Source: Indibacter alkaliphilus LW1
GTDB taxonomy: Bacteria; Bacteroidota; Bacteroidia; Cytophagales; Cyclobacteriaceae
DNA length: 64,000 bases
Direction: 5' to 3'
Assembly (NCBI RefSeq): GCF_000295935.2
Contig: NZ_ALWO02000037.1
Location: 274,259 to 338,258, forward strand
Part shown: positions 1 to 8,736 of the stretch, in pieces
Position numbering within the stretch: the first letter of the stretch is position 1
How the letters are laid out: each line of letters begins with the position of its first letter
The notes under the pieces: model-generated
The model's input: only the letters and a program-made list of their open reading frames with translations
Database searches by the model: none
Told to the model about the DNA's origin: nothing
Position numbers and translations under genes: made by a program

Positions 1-479
1 TCATTTACCAACTCAAATGCTTCCACCCTAAATAAGAACAAATACCTTTTTAACCTCTGGTGGTCAAAGACATTGTAGCCCAATTTTTTATAAAACTTAT
101 GCGTATCCAATGCCATTCCTAGGGTTGCATTGATTGGGTTGGCATCAAATAATTTTTGCACCAGTGTACTATTAAAGCCCAAACCTCTCCAATCAGGCAA
201 TGTATAAGCATTCACTCCCCAGATGGTATCAATGATATTTTCGCCCAGAATCAACTTGTAATGAAGGCCTCCATAATGTGATACTATTTCGTCCTTCGAA
301 TTAAGCCCAATCCAATTTGACTCTAGGATAGACTCCTTGTTCCAGGGACTTTGGAAATAATATCTCAAAAAAGCTTCCACCTGAAAGACTGTTTGCTCTC
401 CATAGATCTGGATGAAAAACTCTATAAGGTTGGAAATATCACTGGGCCTTGCCTTTCTTATTTTAAGTTGCTCTGACAT
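1..479 (-). CDS. GNAT-like acetyltransferase (C-terminus cut by window edge)
   Basis: I translated the reverse strand from the ATG at 477-479; the frame stays open to the left edge, giving about 159 residues of a protein that continues outside the window. It begins MSEQLKIRKARPSDISNLIEF, which is the usual opening of GNAT N-acyltransferases. A central GVNAYTLPDWRGLGFN stretch resembles the beta4-alpha3 acetyl-CoA site (R-x-x-G-x-G/A), and THKFYKKLGY resembles the C-terminal GNAT motif. It starts 7 bases after the exostosin-like gene ends, so it probably belongs to the same polysaccharide operon. A role in N- or O-acetylating a sugar precursor is inferred from that context only; the acceptor is unknown. 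Confidence 0.7.
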   Translation of the reverse strand, partial: MSEQLKIRKARPSDISNLIEFFIQIYGEQTVFQVEAFLRYYFQSPWNKESILESNWIGLNSKDEIVSHYGGLHYKLILGENIIDTIWGVNAYTLPDWRGLGFNSTLVQKLFDANPINATLGMALDTHKFYKKLGYNVFDHQRLKRYLFLFRVEAFELVN

Positions 480-486
480 TTACCAG

Positions 487-1593
487 TCAATTTTGATAGA
501 AAGTCATATTTTTCAGTTCTTGTGATAATCCGTAAATCAAGCCCTTTTTTCTAAAATGATCTAGCCATGTCTGTCTACACCTTTTTTGAATAACTTTCAG
601 TTCCGATTCTGAATAGCTGTTGATAAAGTTAATTATATATTGATCAGCTTTGAAACGATCCCTGTATGGCACCACAACGCAAATTTCTCTGTAATCAATC
701 TGAGACTCAAACGGCAATATTGAATCTGTTTCAATCACCACCGGTATTCTTCCCATGGCCAAGGTTTGAAAAAACCTGACAGAATAGTTTCCAAACCCTC
801 TCATACAAATCGTGAAAAGATTGTCATAAATATTTTTAAAAAATTCATATTCCAGTCTCTTTTGGTCCTGGTCACTTTTGGCTCCTCCTTTATACCTTTC
901 TCTTTTCAGAAAATCTGTATGAACCAAGTTGGAATTCTCCAAACTGGAAAGCAGTGCAGCCCGCTCACTGGCAGCCATAAAATAAGGGACATAGAGGTAT
1001 CTGGACCGACCGATCACCTTCATTGCATTCAGTCCAAGGTATTGCAGATGGTCTTTGACCGTTTTAAGAAAATTCGATGTAGCCTGTCCACAAAATCCCA
1101 CTGACACTCTATCAAACTTTTCAATGATTTTAAACTCCCCATGAAACCATTTTTCAAGCGGATCGTTTGGCAACAGCGCCGGCAAAGAAACTTGGTTTCC
1201 CATACTTTTATAAGCACCTGGAGTCAATAAGATAACATCTCTAAATCCAGGATCAAAAAGTAAATCCGCATCTGAAACCAACAACAAGGGCTTATGAAAT
1301 AAAATTGATATCTCTCTATGGAAAGCGATGATATCCATCCCCTCTTGGGTTCCGTTTAGCTCCGATAATGGTACCGGAATAAAGATAAAATCAGCGTTCT
1401 TAGGATCGGATACTTTTTCAAAACAACTTTCAGCCTCTTTGTTTAAAATTATGGTTCCGTTATCCTTCCTTTCAAACAAATCAAAGACATAGCCTAAAGG
1501 CAGTTTTAGGCTGTCAAAGTAAATTTTCACTCTGGAAAAGTTGATGATTTTATCCAGCTCATTCCTTAAAGTAACATCGTCCATCATTTCCAT
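487..1593 (-). CDS. exostosin-like (GT47-type) glycosyltransferase
   Basis: The 368-residue protein has no signal peptide. Its C-terminal half contains ICMRGFGNYSVRFFQTLAMG followed by RIPVVI, which matches the exostosin-family pattern (cysteine, RG, S-R-F/E, A-G-x-IPV) that binds the nucleotide sugar in GT47-like enzymes. The N-terminal half is less conserved and contains a Rossmann-like SVGFCGQA strand. Three Met codons lie close together at the start (residues 1, 3 and 4), so the true start is uncertain by a few codons. It overlaps the upstream GT8 gene by 10 bases, which indicates co-transcription. The donor and acceptor sugars cannot be read from the sequence. Confidence 0.7.
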   Translation of the reverse strand: MEMMDDVTLRNELDKIINFSRVKIYFDSLKLPLGYVFDLFERKDNGTIILNKEAESCFEKVSDPKNADFIFIPVPLSELNGTQEGMDIIAFHREISILFHKPLLLVSDADLLFDPGFRDVILLTPGAYKSMGNQVSLPALLPNDPLEKWFHGEFKIIEKFDRVSVGFCGQATSNFLKTVKDHLQYLGLNAMKVIGRSRYLYVPYFMAASERAALLSSLENSNLVHTDFLKRERYKGGAKSDQDQKRLEYEFFKNIYDNLFTICMRGFGNYSVRFFQTLAMGRIPVVIETDSILPFESQIDYREICVVVPYRDRFKADQYIINFINSYSESELKVIQKRCRQTWLDHFRKKGLIYGLSQELKNMTFYQN

Positions 1594-2519
1594 TTGAATT
1601 TACCTCTGGGGAAATACCTGTACTGGATTTTTCTAAAAAAGCTTCTTACAGATTTTGGAGTAAGGTATTTGACAACTCCTGTAACACAAAAGTCTTGCGG
1701 TAGAAGCCTAGAGTAAGGCGTTTTCCAAAGGTATTTCCAAAACTTCCATTTGTATGGATGCTGATTGCTGGTATGCCAAGGTTTACTGGTCCCTGAAAAA
1801 TGAACTATAACAGGATCCTCAATTGCCTTTCCGATTTCTGCCATATCAACTCCAGGGTCTGACTCATGAAAGATTCCTTCATACACATCGACAGTAAGGT
1901 TATACTTCAGGGGAATCTTCACCCATTTACTTTTGGTTAGGGCATTGAGCCCGCATTGGTCTACAAACCAAATCAGTCTGGGATTATCCTTCACAAATTG
2001 TATTGTTTTTTGCCCTAGGTTTTCTCCTCTCCATTTATCCAGGTTGATCAACATGACACCTGAATTGAAATAACCATCCTTTTTGCTTACTCCCAACTCA
2101 GGATGCCATTCTACTCCCGGAGTCCAGACTGCCGCCAAATAATTATCTTCAAGGTTGACCTCCCAAATTGGCATTAAAGAACCCAAAACTAAAATGTCAG
2201 CATCCAGGTACAGAATCTTTTTTTCGGCTATCAACTCTGGGATCAGTAATCTGTAATAATTGGTTTTATTAAAGTGAAGTGTGGTGACAAGCTTTTCCAA
2301 TTGAGCGTCATCTACCTCAATACATTGCATTTCCACTTGGAAATCCGATATGATTTTTTGAAGTTTCAGCTTCTCATCTCCTGAGAGAAAATCACAAAAA
2401 AGATAGATTTTTTCGATATCCCCTTTATTGTTTTCCAAAAGGGATAGTAATGCCACAGAAAAGGGCATTAAAAATGTATGATTTATTGTAAAAGCTATTT
2501 TCAACTTATCCTTCGTCAA
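1584..2519 (-). CDS. GT8-family glycosyltransferase
   Basis: This 311-residue protein is a GT-A-fold retaining glycosyltransferase. The metal-binding DxD motif is at D106-A-D108 in KILYLDADILVLG. The C-terminal HFSGTSKPWH stretch is the second GT8 signature (H-x-x-G-x-x-KPW), as seen in LPS galactosyl- and glucosyltransferases of the LgtC/RfaJ type. The N-terminus (KIAFTINHTFLMPFSVALLSLL) is the usual first strand and helix. The start overlaps the stop of the preceding asparagine-synthase-like gene by 4 bases. It probably adds a hexose to the repeat unit on the cytoplasmic face; which hexose is not known. Confidence 0.88.
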   Translation of the reverse strand: MTKDKLKIAFTINHTFLMPFSVALLSLLENNKGDIEKIYLFCDFLSGDEKLKLQKIISDFQVEMQCIEVDDAQLEKLVTTLHFNKTNYYRLLIPELIAEKKILYLDADILVLGSLMPIWEVNLEDNYLAAVWTPGVEWHPELGVSKKDGYFNSGVMLINLDKWRGENLGQKTIQFVKDNPRLIWFVDQCGLNALTKSKWVKIPLKYNLTVDVYEGIFHESDPGVDMAEIGKAIEDPVIVHFSGTSKPWHTSNQHPYKWKFWKYLWKTPYSRLLPQDFCVTGVVKYLTPKSVRSFFRKIQYRYFPRGKFKWK

Positions 2520-4384
2520 CGGTTCAAAGGTTGGACTTTTTGATTTTCAAAGATTTCCCTGTACCAAAGAGACGTGAAAAACAGCTGTTTCATCCAACCT
2601 AAATTTTCTCTAGGGTTTGCTTTAAAACTATCAACTGCTTTTTTAATATCCAAGTGGGCTAAAAACCCCATTTCAAAGAGTGGGGATTGATGCATATTCT
2701 CAAGATGGTCTCTTAATTCAGGATTATCAACAATATACTGATCCCAAGGCATAGATAGCCCAATCTTTCTATGCTCTTTGATATAGTCCGGCATTTTCTT
2801 CCCAAAAGAATTCATGGCCAAAAGCTTGCCTTTACCCTTACTTTCAAAATATTGATCTGGAAGGGAAGCTGCACCGGTCACAAGTCTATAATCTAAATAA
2901 GGCTCCCTGCATTCAATGGATGCCCCCATTGTAGTCCTATCGTTCTTGTCATTTAGGGAGTGTAGATGTGAGTGTTGTTCCAGGTATAGTAACTGCCTAT
3001 ACCTGTTTTTGGGATAAAGTGCTTTAGCTTCCTCAAGGATATCTACCCTATATTGCGGCATCAGGCTGGATGATAAAATCCCAAGCTTTTTTATATCTGA
3101 TAGATAAACTTCATTGGCATTCATAATCATTTGGGCATCCGGATTCCTAAGTGACATGTATCTTTTGAGTTTTTTCAACCTGTCCTGTTTGAGAAAGCGA
3201 TCGGGAACAAGATTCATCAGGTCCAAAAGCCTGTATCGCATGGCTCCATAATGCACCTTATACCTGACATATCCACCAAGCACCTCATCGGCACCTTCAC
3301 CTGTAAGTAAAACAGTAACCTTCTTTTTGGCTTTTTGACTAAGTCCCAATAAAACATTGTCGGTAAAGTGCATCAAAGGCTCATCATTGATCTGAATGGC
3401 TTTTTTTGTCAGCTCCACCTGCTCAGTTCCCAGAAATTCATGACCGTTGTAATTTACGCCCAATTCCTCGGAGAATCTTTTTGCAATATGGGATTCATCA
3501 TGTTCATAGCCTTTGAACATCACGTTCCAGGAACTGAGGTCATTAAAGCCCTGTGATGCTTGGCTCAATACAATTCCGCTACTGTCCAGCCCTCCGCTAA
3601 GTAGTGTACCTACAGGGACGTCAGCAATCATCCTAAGCCTTACACTGTCATTAAAAGTCTCTTCAAACCACTCATAGGGTTTGGAAATGCTCCCAAAATT
3701 TCTTGCAGCATCAGCAAGGTGAAACCACCTTTTGGTCTTTACTTGTTCAGCATTGGTAGACAATGTCATTAGATGTCCAGGAAGCAAACGTTTGATACCT
3801 CTAAATATGGTATTCTCTCCTGATACATATCTGTAAATAAACAACTCATCCAAGTGGTCTGGATCTACAGCCTTTGAAACACCTCCTGCAAAAATACCTT
3901 TTGGCTCACTTGAAAAGCTGAATCCTTCTTTGCCAAAATGATAGAATAAAGGTTTAACCCCAAACCTATCCCTTGCCAAACTTAGTGTTTGCTTCACCTT
4001 ATCCCAAAAAGCAAAAGCAAAAAAACCATTGAGTTTTTCAAGTATCTCAAAGCCATATTCCATCAGAAGAAATAAAAGTACTTCAGTGTCTGACGTGGTG
4101 TTAAATGAATAGCCTTTGGCTTTCAGCTCTGGATAAAAGTCCTGAAAATTAAATATCTCTCCATTGTAAACTAAGGTGTAATTTCCACAAGGAGAGTGAA
4201 ATGGCTGGTTTGCATGTTCTGAAAGATCAAGAATTGAAAGCCTCCTGTGCCCTAAAGCCAGCTTGCCTTCAAGAAAAGAGCCCTCGGCATCAGGCCCTCT
4301 GTGATAAATGGCATCACTCATATTTTTCAGCCTACCCAAGGAGGCTGGCTCCTGATGCTGCCAAAACCCTACAATTCCACACAT
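2516..4384 (-). CDS. asnB: asparagine synthase-like glutamine amidotransferase, copy 1
   Basis: I chose the start at 4384 rather than an in-frame ATG 45 bases upstream, because it places the catalytic cysteine at position 2 (MCGIVGFW), where class II glutamine amidotransferases need it after Met removal. The product is 622 residues. The Ntn-hydrolase glutaminase domain covers roughly residues 1-200 (HRGPDAEG, YNGEIFN), and the ATP-pyrophosphatase synthase domain follows with LLSGGLDSS at about 262-269. The chosen start also leaves a 1-base gap to the upstream gene instead of an overlap. In polysaccharide loci such AsnB-like enzymes, for example WbpS of Pseudomonas, amidate uronic acids; this role is inferred from context. 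Bona fide asparagine synthesis cannot be excluded. Confidence 0.85.
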   Translation of the reverse strand: MCGIVGFWQHQEPASLGRLKNMSDAIYHRGPDAEGSFLEGKLALGHRRLSILDLSEHANQPFHSPCGNYTLVYNGEIFNFQDFYPELKAKGYSFNTTSDTEVLLFLLMEYGFEILEKLNGFFAFAFWDKVKQTLSLARDRFGVKPLFYHFGKEGFSFSSEPKGIFAGGVSKAVDPDHLDELFIYRYVSGENTIFRGIKRLLPGHLMTLSTNAEQVKTKRWFHLADAARNFGSISKPYEWFEETFNDSVRLRMIADVPVGTLLSGGLDSSGIVLSQASQGFNDLSSWNVMFKGYEHDESHIAKRFSEELGVNYNGHEFLGTEQVELTKKAIQINDEPLMHFTDNVLLGLSQKAKKKVTVLLTGEGADEVLGGYVRYKVHYGAMRYRLLDLMNLVPDRFLKQDRLKKLKRYMSLRNPDAQMIMNANEVYLSDIKKLGILSSSLMPQYRVDILEEAKALYPKNRYRQLLYLEQHSHLHSLNDKNDRTTMGASIECREPYLDYRLVTGAASLPDQYFESKGKGKLLAMNSFGKKMPDYIKEHRKIGLSMPWDQYIVDNPELRDHLENMHQSPLFEMGFLAHLDIKKAVDSFKANPRENLGWMKQLFFTSLWYREIFENQKVQPLNR

Positions 4385-4385
4385 A

Positions 4386-5435
4386 TTATTTTCCTTTTTT
4401 CTGTTCCAAAAGCTGTAAATACCGAGCAAAGATAAGCTTCATATTCTTATCAAAACTAACCCTAGATTCAATAAAATCCCTATTCAATTGAGTTTGAATT
4501 CTATAATCATTCTTATTTAAAATAAATTTTTCAATAGCTGATGCTAAAATATCCGGCTTGCCTACTGGTACAAGAAACCCATTTTGTCCTGGCCGTATGA
4601 AAGCCCTATTGGCTGGCAAATCAGTTACAATTGGAAATGAACCGCATGCCATTGCTTCAAAAAGAGATGCTGAAACGCCTTCCGTTTCCGGTACAGCTAG
4701 GTAAAAATCGCTTTCTTCTAACAATTCAGGCAATAATTTATTGTCTATCCTACCAAAAAACCTTATCCGATCTTCAATTTTGAGTGCTTTACTGATACCT
4801 TCTAGCTTTTCCCTTAATACACCATCCCCAACAATCCAGCAATCGACTTTTACCCCCTTTTCCTTAAGGATTTGAAAGGCTTTCAGAATATCTTCATGCC
4901 TGTAAATCTCAGACAGAGACCTCGTAACTATCCCAATGGGGTCATGATTTTTTTCCGAAAAAGTTCTGTAATTATACAGAGAGAGGTTGATGCCTTTTGG
5001 CAAGACCATAATTCTGGAAGGAGGCGCTCCTGACTCCAACATCGAATAGGTCATTACATTTCCCCAAGCATGGATCAAATCCACATTTTTGTATACCTTC
5101 CTTTGAAAATATCTTTTATAAACTCCTGTAAATCCTGACTCCGGAAAAGCATCAGTAATTCCTTGCTGTGCCACCACTTTCAATTTAGACTTGACCAGCA
5201 ATGCAAAAAAACCGTAACTCGTCGCTCTTTCAGCCAGAACAATATCATATGGTTTTTTGAACCTCAAGATAAAAAGTTCGCACAGAAACCTAAGGAAATA
5301 AAGAATGCGTTTCCATCTTTGGGGAGTAAAAGGCACTTCCTTCGTCTCAATTTTTTTTCCAAGATTCAGTTCTACACCTTCTATCCAGGTTTTTGCATCC
5401 GCTCTGTACGTTTCACCTAAGAATAATACTCTCAT
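4386..5435 (-). CDS. GT4-family glycosyltransferase
   Basis: The 349-residue protein has a GT-B fold. The C-terminal domain shows the usual GT4 series: a GIVTRSLSEIY strand, VDCWIVGDGVLREKLE, DRIRFFGRIDNKLLPELLEESDF split across the donor site, and the E-x7-E-like SLFEAMACGSFPIV motif that contacts the nucleotide sugar. No transmembrane segment or signal is present, so it should act at the inner face of the cytoplasmic membrane. It lies 16 bases from the epimerase upstream and 1 base from the amidotransferase downstream. Sugar specificity is not predictable. Confidence 0.88.
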   Translation of the reverse strand: MRVLFLGETYRADAKTWIEGVELNLGKKIETKEVPFTPQRWKRILYFLRFLCELFILRFKKPYDIVLAERATSYGFFALLVKSKLKVVAQQGITDAFPESGFTGVYKRYFQRKVYKNVDLIHAWGNVMTYSMLESGAPPSRIMVLPKGINLSLYNYRTFSEKNHDPIGIVTRSLSEIYRHEDILKAFQILKEKGVKVDCWIVGDGVLREKLEGISKALKIEDRIRFFGRIDNKLLPELLEESDFYLAVPETEGVSASLFEAMACGSFPIVTDLPANRAFIRPGQNGFLVPVGKPDILASAIEKFILNKNDYRIQTQLNRDFIESRVSFDKNMKLIFARYLQLLEQKKGK

Positions 5436-5451
5436 AATTGATCTCTTTCCG

Positions 5452-6336
5452 TTAAGATTTTAAAAATTCCAAGACAGAGCTTGGTCTCCAGCCTAATTTC
5501 CTGCTGGCCAAATTATCACTAAAGGTAAGTGAGGAAGTAAGTTTTTCAAGACGATAGGAATTCAAAGGAAAGAAAGAAAACCTGTCACCTATCCATGTAA
5601 ATGGCTGTAAATAGGAAATCGGGATTCTTCTGATCTTTTTTTGGTACTTTTTGGCAATGGCTTCCTCTATATCATACATACTTGGATGGATAGTATCAGT
5701 TAGATTAAAAACACCACTTTTTCCTTCAAGATTGGGGATAAAAGCTGCAACATCCTTCGCAAGGACAGCTGATTTTCTTGACGAGCCATCCCCTATGCCT
5801 AGATAATAGCCCTTTCGGATGGCCTTTTCCATGGAGCCAAGATTCCCCGGTGCATTGTTACCAACAACCAAAGGCAACCTTAAAATCACCAGATTTACCT
5901 CCTTGTTTTTACACCAATTTTCCAGACATTCCTCAGCCTGAATCTTACTCTTGGCGTAAGGCGTACTTCCAAGTAAAGGAAACGTTTCATCTATTTCCTG
6001 ACCCTCTTCCCTCCCGTACACAGCTACTGTGCTGATAAATATGAAATTTTGTGGCAAATTTCCGGAGGATTCCAAACCATGAAGCAGGTTTACCGTCCCC
6101 TGATAATTGATTTTAAAAAAAGCCTCTTTTTCTTCTTCTGTCTTTGGGACTACATGAGCTTTCCCTGCACAATGGATAAAAGTTCTTACTCTTGGAAGTT
6201 CCATTCTCTCACTTTCCAGATCTAATTGTATATCATTTTCAGCCCCTCTTCCAAGGGTATAACAGTCATTGGCAATCTTTTTGTGAATTTCTTTTCCCAA
6301 AAACCCGGATGCTCCTGTCAATAGATAATTTTTCAT
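5452..6336 (-). CDS. NAD-dependent sugar epimerase/dehydratase
   Basis: The protein starts MKNYLLTGASGFLGKEI, giving the Rossmann NAD-binding motif TGxxGxxG at the N-terminus. I chose this ATG (6334-6336) because an upstream in-frame ATG at 6390 adds 18 residues that look non-homologous. The short-chain extended family active site is visible as S/T (FISTVAVYG) and YAKSK (Y-x3-K). At 294 residues it resembles WbpV/GalE-like enzymes that epimerise or reduce UDP-4-keto-6-deoxy-HexNAc. It follows a WbuB-like glycosyltransferase, a pairing seen in loci that make fucosamine or quinovosamine. The exact reaction is inferred, not proven. Confidence 0.8.
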   Translation of the reverse strand: MKNYLLTGASGFLGKEIHKKIANDCYTLGRGAENDIQLDLESERMELPRVRTFIHCAGKAHVVPKTEEEKEAFFKINYQGTVNLLHGLESSGNLPQNFIFISTVAVYGREEGQEIDETFPLLGSTPYAKSKIQAEECLENWCKNKEVNLVILRLPLVVGNNAPGNLGSMEKAIRKGYYLGIGDGSSRKSAVLAKDVAAFIPNLEGKSGVFNLTDTIHPSMYDIEEAIAKKYQKKIRRIPISYLQPFTWIGDRFSFFPLNSYRLEKLTSSLTFSDNLASRKLGWRPSSVLEFLKS

Positions 6337-6396
6337 TTGATCAAAAAAAAATAAATTTTTAAAAGCTGAGACTGCTTTAGATAATCCCAAATTAAA

Positions 6397-7590
6397 TTAC
6401 AGTTCTTTAATTCTTTGAAGATAGCGCAAAGCCAGCTTCCCCCTGTCAAATGTTTCTTTGGCTACATTTTTTGCTGCATCAGCCATCGCCTGCCTTTGTT
6501 CAGGTTGGGAATGTAACAGTAAGATAGCATCTGAAAACGTCTTAGGATCATTAGGATCAACATTGATTCCGCAGCCTGTCTCATTCACAAAATCCTTGAT
6601 CCAGCCTTTTGTAGACTGTATGATAGGTACTCCTGCAGCAAATGAATCAAACATTTTATTAGGTGAATTTGTATGGAGCACTGGAATATCCTTGAAAGTG
6701 ACAAAACTGGCTTTTGCCACTGAAAACCATTTCACAACCTCACGCTTTGGGATTAATCCAAAAAATTCAACGGTTTCCTGCAATCCCAGTGATTCTACCA
6801 AGCCTTGTAAATGCTCCCTTTCAGCACCATCTCCTATGATAGCAATTTTGATATCCTCATGGTTTACCTTTGAGATTCCCTTGATTATCTGAGAACACTC
6901 ATCCATTAAGCCAAGAGAACCCGCATAAATAAAAACCGACTTACCCTTCCAATTTTGAGGAAATTTATCCGGGTACATGCTTTCTGAAAGGTAAAACAGA
7001 TCGTTATCAGATGAATTGGGAATTACTAGAGTAGGTGATTTTGCGTTAACCTGTAACACCCCTTCTTCCATTCCTGGAGAACAGGCCACTACCAAGTTGG
7101 CATTTTTGTAAATCCATTTTTCAAATGCAAAGCCAATTTTGACAGCTATGGGATTTTTGATTTTCTCCAGTTCAACAGCGCCTCTTGGCCAAAGGTCCCT
7201 AACCTCAAAAACAAATTTCTTTCTTCTAAATACAGAAGCAGCTAAACCAGGTAATGCTATAGTAATTGGTCCAGAGCTACACAAAACTACATCATATGAC
7301 AATTTAAGAGCATAGAATACTGATACAGAGGAAAAAATAAAGGCGTTGAGCATTCTGCGGAATAAACCAGCCTTATTTGAATCAGGAGAATTAATTACAA
7401 TTAAATCAATATTTTCTATCCACTGTTTAGAGATGAATTTATCGGCTTTGATATCAGACTTATAGTATGGCGAAGTCACTACTGTCACCTGATGGCCTTC
7501 GTTACCCCATCTTTTTGCAAACTCGTAAAATCGGGTACTCCACCCTCCGTTAGGTGTGCCGAAATACTGATAAAAAATAAGGATTTTCAA
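6397..7590 (-). CDS. GT4-family glycosyltransferase, WbuB/WcaI-like
   Basis: The 397-residue protein opens MKILIFYQYFGTPNGGWSTR, the typical start of WbuB/WcaI-type GT4 enzymes (Y-F-x-P-x-x-G-x-S-T-R). The acceptor domain includes SSGPITIALPGLAASVFRRK and FVFEVRDLWPRGAVEL, the donor domain YAGSLGLMDECSQIIKG, AIIGDGAERE and HTNSPNKMFDSFAAGVPII. WbuB-type enzymes often transfer N-acetyl-fucosamine. The following gene encodes an NAD-dependent sugar epimerase, which fits supply of a deoxy-HexNAc donor. Spacing to that gene is 60 bases using the start chosen there. Confidence 0.87.
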   Translation of the reverse strand: MKILIFYQYFGTPNGGWSTRFYEFAKRWGNEGHQVTVVTSPYYKSDIKADKFISKQWIENIDLIVINSPDSNKAGLFRRMLNAFIFSSVSVFYALKLSYDVVLCSSGPITIALPGLAASVFRRKKFVFEVRDLWPRGAVELEKIKNPIAVKIGFAFEKWIYKNANLVVACSPGMEEGVLQVNAKSPTLVIPNSSDNDLFYLSESMYPDKFPQNWKGKSVFIYAGSLGLMDECSQIIKGISKVNHEDIKIAIIGDGAEREHLQGLVESLGLQETVEFFGLIPKREVVKWFSVAKASFVTFKDIPVLHTNSPNKMFDSFAAGVPIIQSTKGWIKDFVNETGCGINVDPNDPKTFSDAILLLHSQPEQRQAMADAAKNVAKETFDRGKLALRYLQRIKEL

Positions 7591-7627
7591 AATATTATAT
7601 CTTTAAATGGGTGGGATTAATTATTTA

Positions 7628-8734
7628 CTACCTGTTTTCAAAATTCTCTTTTGCCTTTTCAAGGATCCCCCTAAAGTGTTTGACGAATTCAGGGCCTGAA
7701 ATTTCCGGATTGATAGCATTATCAAAATCCATCTTCCCCCTATCGGCCAGATGCTGGAATGCACTGGGATCAGCTAAAACCCTGTTAATCTTTACTTCAA
7801 GATCTGAGGCATCCCAGTTGTAACTGATATGGTTTTCTGGTTTGTAAATATCAGGATAAGTATCAATATGGCTCATGTCAGGCTTAAAGAGCAATGCGCC
7901 TGATTTAAAGGATTCAAAGTCTCTGTAACATATTTCTCCCCAACCAAATGGAGATAGACTGATTATAGTATTTTTCATCTGGTCCAGGTAAGCCTTTGGA
8001 CTGATTTTAACATTCGCTACAGATGAGGTGAAAGGGTCAAACTTTTTAAAAACCCTTAAAGTCAAAAGGCGGTGAAGCCTGAAAACATCATGGTCTTCCG
8101 GGAAAAGATTGCCCCTAAACATAATTTTGATTGATCTCTGATCAAGAGGATTCACAGCCTCTGGGGATATGACACTGTTGTTTTTGGTGAAAATTTTAAA
8201 GTACTTTTTAAGTTTGTTGCTGGATTGCGTTTTCCAGTCTATGAGTGCTAAATTCCAAGAAACCCCAATTTTTGGCAAATGGCTTTTATCCAAAGCAATA
8301 GGTTCGAAATCACCTGCATTTTTAAATTTAAATTGGTTCATCATTTTATCTCTGAAAAAATGACGTTTCAAGGGTTTAAGGTAGATTGATTTGTCTTTGA
8401 GAAGTTGCTTGACTAAAAACAAGTCCACTTCCTCTACAAAACTGGGGAAAATAGGACCTGTAGCATCATTGGCCGAAAGAAATATTACTGGACAATTTTG
8501 GGTCTTTCTTAGCACCTTCAAAAGATCCAGCTTGGTAGACCTTCCCTTTAAAAGCTGCGACAGAGAAATATCCGAAACTATCAGAAAATCTACCTTGGTT
8601 GTTAATGCCTCTTTATAGGAATGAATATAAATAAATTCCAGTCCTTCATTGTGAAGTGCTTCTTTGAATGCCAAAAGAGGGAATATGGAGTTGTTACCTT
8701 CTCGATGAAGCGAATAAATAACGCCTATTTTCAT
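7628..8734 (-). CDS. putative GT-B glycosyltransferase, family uncertain
   Basis: I do not recognise a precise family for this 368-residue protein. The C-terminal half has features of family 1 or CgeB-like glycosyltransferases: NTIISLSPFGWGEICYRDFE, then FKSGALLFKPDMSHIDTYPD, a pattern in which the first part contacts the nucleotide and the second follows the donor-site helix. The N-terminal half begins MKIGVIYSLHREGNNSIFPL with a plausible first Rossmann strand. No signal peptide or transmembrane segment is seen. It lies 2 bases downstream of the CapK-like gene within the operon, so a role in building or modifying the repeat unit is likely. Confidence 0.6.
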   Translation of the reverse strand: MKIGVIYSLHREGNNSIFPLLAFKEALHNEGLEFIYIHSYKEALTTKVDFLIVSDISLSQLLKGRSTKLDLLKVLRKTQNCPVIFLSANDATGPIFPSFVEEVDLFLVKQLLKDKSIYLKPLKRHFFRDKMMNQFKFKNAGDFEPIALDKSHLPKIGVSWNLALIDWKTQSSNKLKKYFKIFTKNNSVISPEAVNPLDQRSIKIMFRGNLFPEDHDVFRLHRLLTLRVFKKFDPFTSSVANVKISPKAYLDQMKNTIISLSPFGWGEICYRDFESFKSGALLFKPDMSHIDTYPDIYKPENHISYNWDASDLEVKINRVLADPSAFQHLADRGKMDFDNAINPEISGPEFVKHFRGILEKAKENFENR

Positions 8735-8736
8735 AG

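Noticed and set aside
4385-4429. In-frame ATG upstream of the first AsnB-like gene.
   Set aside because: Using it would bury the catalytic cysteine at residue 17 and overlap the upstream gene by 44 bases.
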